Assembly: GCA_020137815.1 (NCBI GenBank)
Contig: CM035357.1
Coordinates: forward strand, 4,612,996 to 4,676,995
DNA from: Hormiphora californensis
Taxonomy: Eukaryota; Ctenophora; Tentaculata; Cydippida; Pleurobrachiidae
Length of the DNA: 64,000 bases
Reading direction: 5' to 3'
The translations under genes and the position numbers were made by a program. A model generated the notes under the pieces. It searched no databases, was not told the DNA's origin, and saw nothing but the letters and a program-made list of their open reading frames with translations. Below, piece by piece: positions 46,515 through 60,424 of the stretch. Every line of letters begins with the position of its first letter. Position 1 is the first letter of the stretch.

Positions 46515-47037
46515 ACACTGTTCATGTTGTCTGTTCTAAACACTGTTGTCTGTTCTGAACACTGTTGTCTGTTCTGAACACTGTTGTCTGTTCTGAACAC
46601 TGTTGTCTGTTCTGAACACTGCTGTCTGTTCTGAACACTGTTGTCTGTTCTGAACACTGTTGTCTGTTCTGAACACTGTTGTCTGTTCTGAACACTGTTG
46701 TCTGTTCTGAACACTGTTGTCTGTTCTGAACACTGTTGTCTGTTCTGAACACTGTTGTCTGTTCTGAACACTGTTGTCTGTTCTGAACACTGTTGTCTGT
46801 TCTGAACACTGTTGTCTGTCCTGTACACTGTTGTCTGTTCTGAACACTGTTGTCTGTTCTGAACACTGAACTGTCTGTTCTGAACACTGTTGTCTGTTCT
46901 GAACACTGTTGTCTAACCTTAACACTGTTGTCTAATCTTAACACTGTTGTCTGTTCTGAACACTGTTGTCTGTTCTGAACACTGTTGTCTGTTCTACACA
47001 CTGTTGTCTGTTCTGAACACTGTTGTCTGTTCTGAAC
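46515..47037. repeat. 19-bp minisatellite, array 1
   Basis: GTTGTCTGTTCTGAACACT repeated about 27 times. The unit lacks stops in every minus-strand frame, so long spurious frames (FRTDNSVQNRQQCSEQT) appear. Confidence 0.95.
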
Positions 47038-47164
47038 TGTTACTATTATTATTATTATTATTATAATCTAAGAGAAGTGTTTGGTGCTAAGGGGGACTCT
47101 TATTCCGATGGTCGCAGTTTCATTGTCCCGAGGATTTTTCTTAAAAAAGACCACCGTCATGTCA

Positions 47165-47527
47165 ATTCTGTTGTCTGTTCTGAACACTGTTGTCTGTTCT
47201 GAACACTGTTGTCTGTTCTGAACACTGTTGTCTGTTCTGAACACTGTTGTCTGTTCTGAACACTGCTGTCTGTTCTGAACACTGTTGTCTGTTCTGAACA
47301 CTGTTGTCTGTTCTGAACACTGTTGTCTGTTCTGAACACTGTTGTCTGTTCTGAACACTGCTGTCTGTTCTGAACACTGTTGTCTGTTCTGAACACTGTT
47401 GTCTGTTCTGAACACTGTTGTCTGTCTGAACACTGTTGTCTGTTCTGAACACTGTTGTCTGTTCTGAACACTGTTGTCTGTTCTGAACACTGTTGTCTGT
47501 TCTGAACACTGTTGTCTGTTCTGAACT
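47165..47527. repeat. 19-bp minisatellite, array 2
   Basis: Same unit as array 1. Each array is followed by the same 120-bp flank (47038-47162 and 47525-47648) starting with (TTA)n. Confidence 0.95.
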
Positions 47528-47901
47528 GTTACTATTATTATTATTATTATTATAATCTAAGAGAAGTGTTTGGTGCTAAGGGGGACTCTTATTCCGATGG
47601 TCGCAGTTTCATTGTCCCGAGGATTTTTCTTAAAAAAGACCACCGTCAATTCTTCCAAATCTCTGAGGAGGTCATTTTTTGCACGCAGTTTATTTACAAG
47701 TTTACAAGTTTACAAAATTAGATTCGGCATACAATGCATTATAAAGACAAATATACCACGTTCTCAGCATGATGCTTCTACGTACAATGATGTGAATGAT
47801 GCAGTGACCAACATACACTACCCAGGGGGGAGCAGTGTAACCAATGAGTTGTCGTTGGGACTCCTGTAGCCCCGAACTGGAGGGTGATCAGGTATACCAT
47901 C

Positions 47902-48068
47902 CAGGAACTTGCCGAGAGAAGTTGATAAGTGATAGGCGTATTTCTTCTATTGGTGTGTCCTCGGGGAGATAGTCGATGGGGACTTCTCTTAGGGTGATTT
48001 TTCCGAGTGCTTCATTGCTCACTCGGTCAAAAGAGTTTTGGATTGGGGCGAGTGCATTAGCTGCCTTC
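47902..48068 (-). CDS. Possible unassigned coding exon
   Basis: On the minus strand, TTTGTCACCAG precedes an open stretch reading KAANALAPIQNSFDRVSNEA, then LPEDTPIEEIRLSLINFSRQ and VPGW, ending at GTATAC. Composition looks protein-like and splice-like borders are present, but I do not recognise the family and no partner exon was found. It abuts the foldback at 48103 and may belong to a mobile element. Confidence 0.25.
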
Positions 48069-48102
48069 TGGTGACAAAGTTTGTTGGGGAAACCGATGAC
48101 GG

Positions 48103-48725
48103 TAAGTCGGAAGAACCTGTCCGTTCCTCTCATGAGTGTATCATGAGCGCTCATGAGACGTTTTTAGGTGTTTCAACGTCTCATGAGTGTGTCATGAGCG
48201 CTCATGAGACCTTGCTCATGAGCGCTCATGAGACATATGTCTCATCCCATCTCTATTTCAATGTCTCATGAGCGCTCATGAGACGTTTTGACCTACATGT
48301 GCTCATGAGTGTATCATGAGACATGTCTCATGAGACATATGTCTCATGAGGGTTATGGTTGGGTTTAGGGTTGGGCTAGGGTTAGGGCTTTCCTTTAGGT
48401 TTAGGGACCCGTAGAGGGTAGGGCTAGGTCCAAGCCTATGGGTCAACCCTAACCATATCCCTACGGGTCCCTAAACCTAAAGGATAACCCTAATCCTAGC
48501 CCAACCGTAAACCCAACCCTAACCCTAACGCTAACGTCTCATGAGACATATGTCTCATGAGACATGTCTCATGATACACTCATGAGCACATGTAGGTCAA
48601 AACGTCTCATGAGACATTGAAACAGAGATGGGATGAGACATATGTCTCATGACACACTCATGAAACGTTGAAACACCTAAAAACGTCTCATAAGAGGAAC
48701 GGACAGGTTCTTCCGACTTACCAAA
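48103..48725. mobile_element. Foldback with nested TCATGAGCGCTCATGAGA palindromes
   Basis: Outer ends TAAGTCGGAAGAACCTGTCC and its inverse. Both arms carry many CTCATGAG palindromes, and the centre contains degenerate TTAGGG-like repeats. Confidence 0.8.
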
Positions 48726-49931
48726 TCGCTTGCTTTCACGCTTCCCCCTGCCAGAAAGATTGAAAAACAGACGAAAAGAGCTTTTTTTCACGCCGGTTTT
48801 CGGCAAAATTCAAAAATCGCAACGCCGCGCAGTAAGAATTTTGTTTCAAAAATTCGCGCGCCGAAATGCCGCGCACTCACAGTAAAACTGCGCGTGGAAA
48901 CCTGATGCAACAAAATCGATTTTTAGACTTCCCCCTTCACCCCAACAAACTGAAACTTCACTAAATTGGGCATTAATTACGTATTATACAATTGAACGTT
49001 GTTACTTAGCTAACTTCCAATTCTCACACGTCACGATCGAAGCAGAAACATATCACACCACTCGCACAGGAAGAAAAGAATATGGGCCACACACATGTAC
49101 GGGCTTTTGCAGAGATCTCTCCTTTTCAGGATAAAATAAGGCACATTAAACAACACTGGTATCGTTCTACATGCAATGCTATTGACACAATATCATCTCT
49201 GGTAGTACTCTCTGTCATGTTTCTCTCCGCCTTAGAACACTTACACACGCGGACATAGTTCGATAATATCATTGTTTTGGTTCGGCAAAATAATTTCGGT
49301 CGGGTACACACAATTTAAATACGTGGTGAGATTAAGAAAGGAATCCTAAAATTTATTGAAGCAAACATTGTCCCTCCCTCAAACAACTACACCTAGATAT
49401 AAAATTCTCCAGGATTTAAAGATAACAATGTGGGTGCACACGGAAAAAAGCAAAAAAGAGAAATATCACACAGGCTTCACACACTCACACACAAATGGGG
49501 GGACAAAAGGGAAAATAAGTTCTATATTTAATACCCGTGTATAAGTCTCTGCTTTTGTGACAAGCACGCGTACACACAATCACCGGAATGCCACAACTTG
49601 CTTGTTGTTACCACGGTAGCACTAGGGGCGGGTTACCATGGTAACTTATAGTCATGGTAACAACACATCATGTCATGATGGTACGAGACGTGTGCCGTCC
49701 ATTTCGTGCAATACAAATAAATAAAAATTTAGTGAGGGAGAGAGGGAAAACAACAGAAGTAATAGAAAGCGAGAAAGAGAGGAAGTAAGTTGAGCGGGAG
49801 AGGACACACATACACATACAAGGGGCATCTTATAATAATAATGTAGATATTAAAACACTTTCACTCTCCCCCTTCCTTTATTTCTCTCTCTAACTCGCCA
49901 TGATTCTTCGTTCTATCTATCTCATCCCTAT
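48726..49931. other. Non-coding stretch downstream of the PKA gene
   Basis: No gene supported. GCGCGCCG patches at 48780-48890 and a TTTATT (minus-strand AATAAA) near 49878 that probably serves the PKA transcript. Confidence 0.5.
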
Positions 49932-50655
49932 CTATCTCCGGAGATCATCAAGAGAGCATTTGCCGAAGAGTGCTGTTAATTGTTGCTCATACACATCAGC
50001 ATTTCGTTTCAAGATGTCCACACACGGTCCGAGAAGTCGCTCGAACGCTTTCACATCCAATACTGCAACGGAGAGAGAGGGGTGTTAGCAGGATGGTGAC
50101 AAAAAGTGTGACGCACGGATAAATATATATGCAACGTATGGAACTCTTTCTGTTGGAGATACATTCTAGTGTAACAACAATATCACTGTAAGATTGAATT
50201 AAAACAGTTGATCAAGAGATAGATTAATTAGCACCACACACACACGTGGAAAACTTACGGGCGCAGGTGCAGTCAGATTCAGCGTAGACTGTCGCAGCAC
50301 GTGGCTTATTGTCGAGAAGTGCCAACTCTGAAATGGAAGGGAGTTTTATGATATCATATTGGGAACATAACCCAAACCGTCACACACACACACACACAAT
50401 TCCCCCTCCAAAATTTAAAACTACCACATCCAAGGATAGAAATGGATACCTGATCTGTGCTCATTGAGTAACTCAATCAGACAGTGCCTTCCCCCGCATC
50501 TCACACGATCAGAGTCCTTGACACCGCCGCGCAGAGTGCAGATGTTGTGCTTTCTTCTGTACAGAATGGGCTGCGTGCGCCGCGCAACACAATTCTGGTC
50601 ACGTGACACATCCTTACAGAGCATCACAGCCGAGAGAGTCGTTCAGCGAAGATGA

Positions 50656-50721
<66 letters not shown>

Positions 50722-50756
50722 AGAGAGGGAGAGAGAGAGATAGAGAGAGAGTGTGT

Positions 50757-50829
<73 letters not shown>

Positions 50830-53261
50830 TGAGGAAGTGTGTGCAAGTGATCTGTCAAGGACAATCCGTCAAAAGTACATTTGTACAGGGTTATCCCAGT
50901 ACCCCGACTCCAATAGCCTCACGACGCGGTGACAGCCGGCCATATTCAATATTTAAAAGTAGGCCACCCACTCGGTGAGTTAGCGATCGAGACAGGGTAG
51001 AGAGAAAAAAAGAGAAAAGAGATCGAGGATAACAGTGAGAGAGAAACTTGGGCCGAAGATAATGTTACCTTGTCAGGCTCAGAACACAGATAAATAGGTT
51101 AAAGGGGGACAAAGCGGGGAAGATCGAGAAAAATGAAAAAGTGACGTCAATCTGCTAATTGCTTTCTTGACAGGTCCTTTCTCCCTAAATAATAATGGAG
51201 ATGCAATTATATGAAAAGACCGATTTAAGACCGTTTATACATGTGAAGATCCGTGGAAAATCAGACCGCTTGCAGTTGACTTTCCCTCGAAAATTGCTTG
51301 CACTTTACATTTACAAATCATCATGATATATATTCATATGTATGTATGTTCACATGTATCTCTCTCACACTAAACGGGGAAGGACGAATTGGAATTATTC
51401 CTGGAATTCATTCCCCCAATCTTCCCTCCAGGAATGTTTAAGCCAATTGAAAGACAAGAATTCCAATCCCATTATATTCTCAAACCGGCTCAAACATCAA
51501 AGTAACTAATTCCATACACACATTGTGTGAGGGAATGAGTGTGTACCAAATCAATGTTTTGAGTACACCTCCTCTTCTAATCTCGCTAATTAATTTTACA
51601 TTCCATTCTTTGATATCAAAATAATATTATATCTCTCCCTGAGGAAAGAACGCCAATATGATACCCAATACCCATGATTTTTACACGATCAAGAATTTTG
51701 TTGGTGAAACATCCCTCAAAACAAGTAACAGACCCCGCATCTCTCAGTCTCCCTCTCTCTCTCAGTCTCCCACCCTACCCTTTCCCCTCTCTATCTCTCC
51801 CCCTCTTTCTTACCTCCAAAGTAGTTTCCTCGTTCCAGCTCATTAACGACCACCTCGGCCGCATCGCCGCCAGCAGCATCCCCTCCCTCGGCACCTTCAC
51901 TCTGCTGCGGGGTGAACTAGGGGATCAGTTTTAGTGGATCGAACACAACCAGCACGCACACACGCACAGCGCAACTACACGAGAATAGTGTTGCTTTCTG
52001 TGTCTAACTCAGTTTAGTTGGTGTTGTCGGGTGCCACCTGAGTTCAGGTGTCTGGCAATCTGTCGTCCAGAGAGAGGCAGAGAGAAATTCAAAATCAGAA
52101 AGGAAAGAGATAAAGACAGAGCACTGAACAGTGAACAGTGCTAGAAACGGTAGTAAAACTGCAAAAGAACAGTGTGGATGTAAACTGATCATGAGTTAAA
52201 ATGAATGTCCAGATCTGTACAATTATTGTTTGTGTGGTTTGTGCGTGTTTATGTATTTGTGTGTCTGTGTGTGCGTGTGCTTGTGTGTGTGCGAACTGGT
52301 TGAAGACAAAAAACGTGTAAAATGAACATTGAGATGCTCAAACGGCAGCGTCAACTGCAGTGATACACACACATGAATATATTGAACAACCTTCCAATCT
52401 TCATTTTGATGAGTTACTTACAGAGCAGCACGGAACAAAAGATCTACACGGTATATGTATGATATATTACATTTAACCAGTATGATAATGCACCCGGAAA
52501 TGTAGAAGTTACACAGACTAGTGTGTGTAATACTTGGGTGTGGCGGGATGTACCCTCAATAACCCCACCCGACCATATTGCAATTGGTGCTGTAATATCC
52601 AATCCCTCAGAAATTATTTTATTGCTTCTATTAGGAACGTGTGGGAAAGAAAGCCTGGTCGCCACCCAATCTACACGCAACATTCCTTTGTGTAGAATAT
52701 AATACAGCACAAATTGTACACATATAATGTGGCTAACATGTAATAACATTGTGTGTATATAATGTGATGCTAAATATAGAAATGATGCAGGAAATTTATA
52801 GAAAATTACTATTATACATACCGTATCTTTGACTTTCACTACAACTTTTCCTTCCTCAATAATGTAGAACGCGTCAGCATCGTCACCCTGCAAAAAACAC
52901 AGAGTTAGTGGAAGGAACATTTTATGAAGATAGCTTCTTGGAGCTCTATTGCCCGGCCTCTTGGCAAGAAAATCTTGCCAGACTAAGACGAGTCGGTCAT
53001 GAAAAACATTTATGTTATAATTAAGATTTCGTTTCCTTGAAATAATATCTAAAAGCGAGCCATTGAGTTAAATAGTTACATATTATGTAAAAATTCCATT
53101 TATCGCTTTTATTTCTTTACACACGCTATAATAGTCAGTCTGTTCGTTTATTGTGTGGTAATATTCGCTGAGGATAAAGCGCAAAAAGTGAGAAACAGAT
53201 ACCCATAGAGAGATAGACAGAGATGGATGGAGAGGGAGAGATGAAGGAGAGAGCTAGAGAT

Positions 53262-53324
<63 letters not shown>

Positions 53325-53725
53325 AAGGGCAATGGAGGCTGGTCAATGTGTGTTCAGGGGTGTATCGTTTTCCATTTTATTTGAACAATAACTCGCTAAG
53401 AACACCTGGCACCAGTAGACACACTGTAGGTCGAGAGAAATAGACACTGCTCTTAATAAAGGAATACTGATGAGACACTTAATTGCCACTGCATAAATAA
53501 CGAGTCGAGTGTAAGAAGGAAGCGAAGAGAAAATGAAGTGAGCTAGTCCCAGATGAATGAATAATTTGAAAATGTAGGAGCCAGATCTGAAAAAAATCAT
53601 TTTGCTTTACAAGAGTTTTCATATTTTCTTCAAGTTTCCTTTCCGTTCTCCCTCTCGGCTCTCTTCTTACTTATGTGTTGATGACATAACACGTGTCCAG
53701 TACCAATGACCACTGAGAGAGATAG

Positions 53726-53799
<74 letters not shown>

Positions 53800-55333
53800 A
53801 GAGGGAGAGAGGGGTAGAGGTGCATATGGTCTTGTTTTTTTTCAATTGGTCGTCTCCTCGACTGAAAATTTGACAAATTTTGGAAAAAGGAGTATTTAGG
53901 TAAGAAACATTTTTTCAAAATTGCTAAAAATCAAAATTATGATGTAAAAGTGTCTTGAGAGTAATTTAAGCTTGTGTTTTTAAACTTTACTCATGTTGTG
54001 CGGTGCATATGACCACGTTTGCTAAAACTGGTACAAAATCTTCAGGACAAATAATAAAACAGCAATTTTTGAGTAAAATTGCAGATAATTGGTCTATGAA
54101 GCTTGCCTACAGCGATGAGTAAGCATATGACTCATCTAGTGCGGTGCAATTGGCACCCAAAGTAACAGCATTTTTGAATCAAGGGTTTTTCTCATCAAAT
54201 GGACTTTATTATTCACCAAATGTTGACTGATACGTTCCAAATTTGTAAAGGAACAAAATGTGTCGAAAAAATTTGGAAAAAATTACTCACTTGGTGCGGT
54301 GACACGGAAAATATCAAGTTCTGCTAAACTGCCTATGCACCGCACAAAATGAGTAAATGATTCCAATTTTGATCGGGAACAGTTACTATAGACACTAGCT
54401 ACATCACTGGCCAGTTTTCAGACGTATTTACTCATTAATTGCGGTGCAGTTGACAAGTCGCATTATGCAACCACTTTTGAAGCCTCTGCACCGCACCCCA
54501 TGAGTAAATTTTAGTGTTGATTTTAGGTTCATAGTATCAAGAAATGTCGATAGAAAAGGTGTGCAAGAAACCGTAATGCTATTTGTTCATTTTACCCTTC
54601 AAGAGTAAGAAAAAAGCAGAAATTTAGGCCTGCACCGCACTAAAAGAGTAAAATGTTTATCGATGTTAGTTTTGTTGATTGGGAAAAAATTATGGTCATC
54701 GATTCCTGAAATATGAACTTATAAGAGGCATCAGGAGGCAAATTAGAGCTAAGCACCGCACAAGGGCACCGCACGTCGTATTTTCATTAATAGCACCGCT
54801 CAGGAGTAAGATAGAGGTCTGGTTTTTTCGCTAAAAGGAAATTTGAACACCGCACCATCTGAGTATATGAAAATCAACCCCCGGCTGTTATGTTAATGTA
54901 TCGGAATCATTGATTGAAAAATTTTGGTCGGACGACCAATTGAAAAAAAACAAGACCATATGATAAGCAAATAGTAATAGTAACGAGGCGATGAGAGGAA
55001 AATAGAGAGTAGAAAGCGGGGAGAAATGGAGAGAGAGAAACAAACAAATAGGGGAATATAATAGGGAGAACGAGAAACAAGTTATCATAAAAAGAGAGAA
55101 ATAAGTAGAGAGCAAAAGAGAAGCCACTAGCGAGTTATTATAAAGAAAAGAGAGTTAACAAGTGTTCAATAATAATAATTATACACTGCTTGCTCAAAAT
55201 TGCTTCTCTCTCTCGAGACTCTCAACTACCATTTATGTATCATGGACTGCAGTTGGTGCGTCTGTTTCAAAATACCACTGACCAAATGTCAACAGTTCAA
55301 AACAACTGTGATTTGTACATCGAACTAGAGAGC

Positions 55334-55399
<66 letters not shown>

Positions 55400-56566
55400 T
55401 TGAGTCATATTGTATTTTGTATTTCGCATCATTTTCAAATGCTGTGAAAACTAGGAAAGGTCGTTAGTCAGTTGTGATTTGTGCCTCTATCTCAAACGAG
55501 AAGAGAAAAAAAACTAACTCGAGTTAACTCCATGTTTGTCCTTGTTTAAATGTTCTAACCCTTCTTTACATTTCGCGAGCGGGGCGCGCGAAACAGTCTA
55601 GCTAGGCAAGTTTGTCCCAGGGAAACAAATTTTCTTTTCCCCGTTTTAAACGTACCTGAGTAATAATGACTTCACCAGCTTTGTATGACTTTGACTGCAG
55701 AGCATCGGCTAGATTCATTCTCTCGTAACTCTAGGGAAACAGAAAGTGATTAGTGGAAAATGAACGAGAGGAAATTTCTTTGAAACAACGATTCGTTGAG
55801 TGAAAAGTATTCTGATTTCGGAATAATATGATTGTGTGTCGTGTGGTATTTAGTTCCAGTTTCGCTAATACCTATTATAATAGGTTTTAGCGAAACTGGA
55901 ACTAAATTCTCAACATCCTCCCATCTCTCTCACCCTCTAATAGCAATTTTCTATGTCTCTCTCACAGCAACTCCTCTGACCTCCACTCTCTCCTTAGCTC
56001 ACTCAAAGCAAGATCATTGGTTATCGAGTTACCCTCATCTAAGATTTTCTCTCTCCATACCATAAGGACTCATCGTACTCGACTTATCAAGTACCATAGA
56101 AATGTGATTTTAAATACATCTCAGCCGTGAGACTTTTACAATAATTACTATCTAACTCGAGCTGTTTATAATGTAAATTAGTTAACTAGTACAAAATCAG
56201 GACGAGAGAAAGTAAAGGGGAGAGAAGAGTGAGTCTGTGAGGAAGTGTGCAGTGAGGAAATAGTTTCTTAAAACTACCGAGAAAAAGAATTCAACTGTGG
56301 AGGTGACATGGTCTCAATCCGTGACCTGTCTGAAATCCATGACAGTTTCTTTTTGTCGAATTCGAAAAGTTCAATTAATCACATTACCTCGAGAGACTGG
56401 AGGAGAGGAATGGCATTGAGGAACTCCTCATACATATTCCTCTTTTTCATTGTTTTAAAGAGAACTAGATGCCGGAATGTTTGTCGGTCGAGCGCCCATA
56501 GCACTGAATCCTCCGTTGCGATGATCGTCGCGGCTCTAGGGTTTCAAGATGTTATTACATTCGAGA

Positions 56567-56635
<69 letters not shown>

Positions 56636-56643
56636 GAGGGAGT

Positions 56644-56732
<89 letters not shown>

Positions 56733-59700
56733 AGAGAGGGGGGAGAGAGGAGGGAATTCGAGACCAAATTTGTGACCTGGTAACTGAATAGTAGGTAGCA
56801 GCTCAGTTGACGCAAATTTATATACACAGTCATAGCGACTCCAACTGTCCACCATACCACGGACACACACACGTCACACACCACCAGGCCGTGATAGTCT
56901 AGAACAAATAGACAAACTCCTTGGTCGACCCTCTCTCAGAAGGGTTAGAACAAACAGACACACTTAAAACTTTCATTCCACCCATTCACTACACGTGTAT
57001 TTACTCACACGAACAAACAAATACAGCCACACATCGGTGAGGTTTAGTGCCGACAAAGCAACGACCCATCTACACCACTTTTTCTCTCTCTCTCTCTCTC
57101 TCCTCCTCTCTCTCTCTCTCTCTCCGGCTCTCTCCTCTCTCTCTCTCTCTCCTCTTCTCGTCAGTCTCGCTCGGCATCTCTCTCCCCTTCCTCTCGGTCT
57201 CTCGACCTTCTTTCCTCGCTCTCTCTCTCCGTTTTCGGTCTTCCTTGCATTTTCTTAGGCCGGTGATCTTTGCATCATAGCTCACATAATAAACAACGTA
57301 CATGACCATGGACTAATATATCCCAATCACGTCACACACGCTTTAAGGGTACACCTCGGCAAATTTTTTGTCGAGTGCCCGCTTAGCTCTCCATATGGGG
57401 TTGTAGGGCATACCAAGCAGACCTCAAATATGCAATTTTAGCCCTTAACTCGAATTCATATTTTTGCTACAGCCCCTCAAAGTTTGACCCTAAAAACCGG
57501 TTTTTAAGGTCCCTAAATTTTATTTTTTCCCTGCCCGGGTGAATGCCGAAGGCATTCACCCGGATGCCTTTTTACTTTGTAAAAAGGCATAGCAGGGTTA
57601 GAATTCGAAAACGACATTTTGGTATACTAACTAATCGGTAGAGGGACATTTTTTGGTCACACTTTAGTTGCGAGGGGCAACGGTGTAGCAACAAGAGCCG
57701 CGCACACAGTTACGAGCTGCTCCTTCATAAACCACTTCATTGGCACGTTTTCAGGAAATGTGTGGTGCGCAATGTGGCGGCGCACAATTTAGTGCTACTA
57801 AAACACAAGGATTTGCTCTATACTGTTTGTCTGATTTATAAATCATCGGGATTTTGTGTCCCGCTTGCTGCTACAGCGGATCTGGTCATGATTTCCTTTC
57901 TTCATATATTCACATGGCAGGGAAATTCAGCATTATGTTAGAACATAATGCAATTAATCTTGTTAGGGCTAGAAAGCTGAAAATTTAGGGATTCATAGAG
58001 GATACCAAGATGTATAGCTCAAACAGAAATTTTTTGAAATGGAGCTCAATTTTTTGTCTGAGACTATTTTACTTTTTTTGACTTTGAGGCCATATTTGGA
58101 CATGTTCCTATGGACCGTTAAGGCTAAAAATTGGATATTTGGTGCTCCTAACAATTTTCAAAGTAGCCACAAATTTTCAGGAGGTCCGAATTTGAAATGT
58201 GGCCTACAGATTTCTTTTTGTAAAGCACATATTTTAAGAAAACTTAAAATGGCTATATCTCAAAAACGGTAGGTCCTAGCGATCTAATTTCGTGCTAAAT
58301 CGATTCAGCGGGTCCGATTTTGGGGGGGTCGTCTCTAAGACATTTTGCTCTAAGTCTAACCGTTTTTTCAGAAATCGTATTTAAAGATTTGAACATGTTT
58401 AGCAGAAATAGGTAAGATTAGCTCTAGCTAGAAGCATTTCTGCTAAACATGTACAAACCTTAAAATACGATTTCTGAAAAAACGGTTAGACTTAGAGCAA
58501 AATGTCTAAGAGACGACCCCCCCAAAATCGGACCCGCTGAATCGATTTAGCACGAAATTAGATCGCTAGGACCTACCGTTTTTGAGATATAGCCATTTTA
58601 AGTTTTCCTAAAATATGTGCTTTACAAAAAGAAATCTGTAGGCCACATTTCAAATTCGGACCCCCTGAAAATTTGTGGCTACTTTGACAATTGTTAGGAG
58701 CACCAAATATCCAATTTTTAGCCTTAACGGTCCATAGGAACATGTCCAAATATGGCCTCAAAGTCAAAAAAAGTAAAATAGTCTCAGACAAAAATTGAGC
58801 TCCATTTCAAAAAATTTCTGTTTGAGCTATACACCTTGGTATCCTCTATGAATCCCTAAATTTTCAGCTTTCTAGCCCTAAAAATAAAATTTAGGGACCT
58901 TAAAAACCGGTTTTTAGGGTCAAACTTTGAGGGGCTGTAGCAAAAATATGAATTCGAGTTAAGGGCTAAAATTGCATATTTGAGGTCGGCTTGGTATGCC
59001 CTACAACCCCATATGGAGAGCTAAGCGGGGCACTCGACAAAATTTGCCGAAATGTAAACCCCTTCTTCTAAACAAAAATTAATTTTTATTTTTTCCATCC
59101 CAGAAACATAACCCAACCCCCCGCGAAATTTTTCCCCAAACGGGGGTTTTTATTATTTGCTGTGCCCCTGCTTTTTCTTATATCTATTACAATTCGGCCC
59201 ACATTTTTTAAACACACACACCATTTAAAAATTTCTGACAAAAACTCAGACAACTGAAAAAAACATTTTTAAAAAAAAAGAAAAAAAAACCAAAAATTTT
59301 CGAAAAATTTGGGAAAAAAGAAGATGACTTTTTTTCGTCTCTCTCAATTGGACTTTTTAATTAGTTTATGAGAAAAAAAAATGCTTGTCTGCGGGTATGA
59401 TATTTTGGTTTCACACTGTGCTTGGAGCGAAATAATCACCTGCAAATAACGGTGGTAAAGATAGCGAGGAATATGTGCCAAATGAAATCGGAGAAGAGAA
59501 GAGAGAATGAGGGAGGAGAAGAGAGAGAAATATGGGAAGGAAAATAGAAGGGAGGGAGAGGAAGAGAATAGAAATAAAGAGTTTAGATAGGATTTTAGAA
59601 GATAATAAAAGATATATAGTTTATATCGCCCAAATAGTTTCAATAATTTTTTTTAAGTTAAAAAATTTTTTTTTTTGGAATGGGTTTGGGGTTTTCCCCC

Positions 59701-60350
59701 CCCTTCCGGTCCCCTTTCCTTTCTAAAACGAGTGAGTAGACCCCGTTTGATCTGTTATTTTACAAACTAAAATTAAATTTTTTTAAATCCTGTTTGAATC
59801 CTGTTTGAATTTCTGTTTGAATTTCTGTTTGAACTAACCTGGGTGTGTTGTACATGAGGGCCAGCTCTCCAAAAGATTCGCCATTACTGTACGTCTTCAC
59901 CTGAAACATAGTGTCATGTTAAACCCACGACCGGTCTAATTTGACAGATGCCACACCTTGTAAGGTAAAATTTGTGTAGATCACACTGCATTTAAATCCC
60001 CCTCCCGGGCCCCACCCCCATAAAGCGTCATAAAATGACGCTCTGTGAGGGTTCAGCAGATCAAGGTAACGTACCCAATATATACTGTACAAGGCTTTGT
60101 AAGGTATATAATATATATTGGGTAAATGTTACCTGTCAATATTCCCTCAAAGCATAATGGCTTGATTTGCAGTGGATTAAGGTAACGTACCCAATATATA
60201 CTGTACAAGGCTTTGTAAGGTATATATTATATATTGGGTAAATGTTACCTGTCAATATTCCCTCAAAGCATAATGGCTTGATTTGCAGTGGATTAAAGTA
60301 AACATTTGAGGGACAGGACTGGGTGACAGGGCCGGGGAAGGGAGAAAGTA

Positions 60351-60424
<74 letters not shown>

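Noticed and set aside
46511-47509. Three overlapping 104-159 aa repeat proteins (FRTDNSVQNRQQCSEQT)
   Set aside because: All frames are open simply because the 19-bp unit has no stop codon; no start context, domain or splice evidence.
47785-47869. Short plus-strand stretch resembling a von Willebrand A motif (DAVTNIHYPGG)
   Set aside because: Too short, with no MIDAS motif, no neighbouring exon and no splice borders that fit.
50421-50655. Possible extra PKA exon ([10 protein letters not shown] before a GTATCC)
   Set aside because: The flanking PKA exons (51814 and 50259) already join in frame and match the family without a gap; this stretch has no similarity to cAMP-binding domains.
58039-58791. 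77-aa and 72-aa frames in opposite orientation
   Set aside because: Mirror images from the foldback at 57345-59060; no homology recognised.
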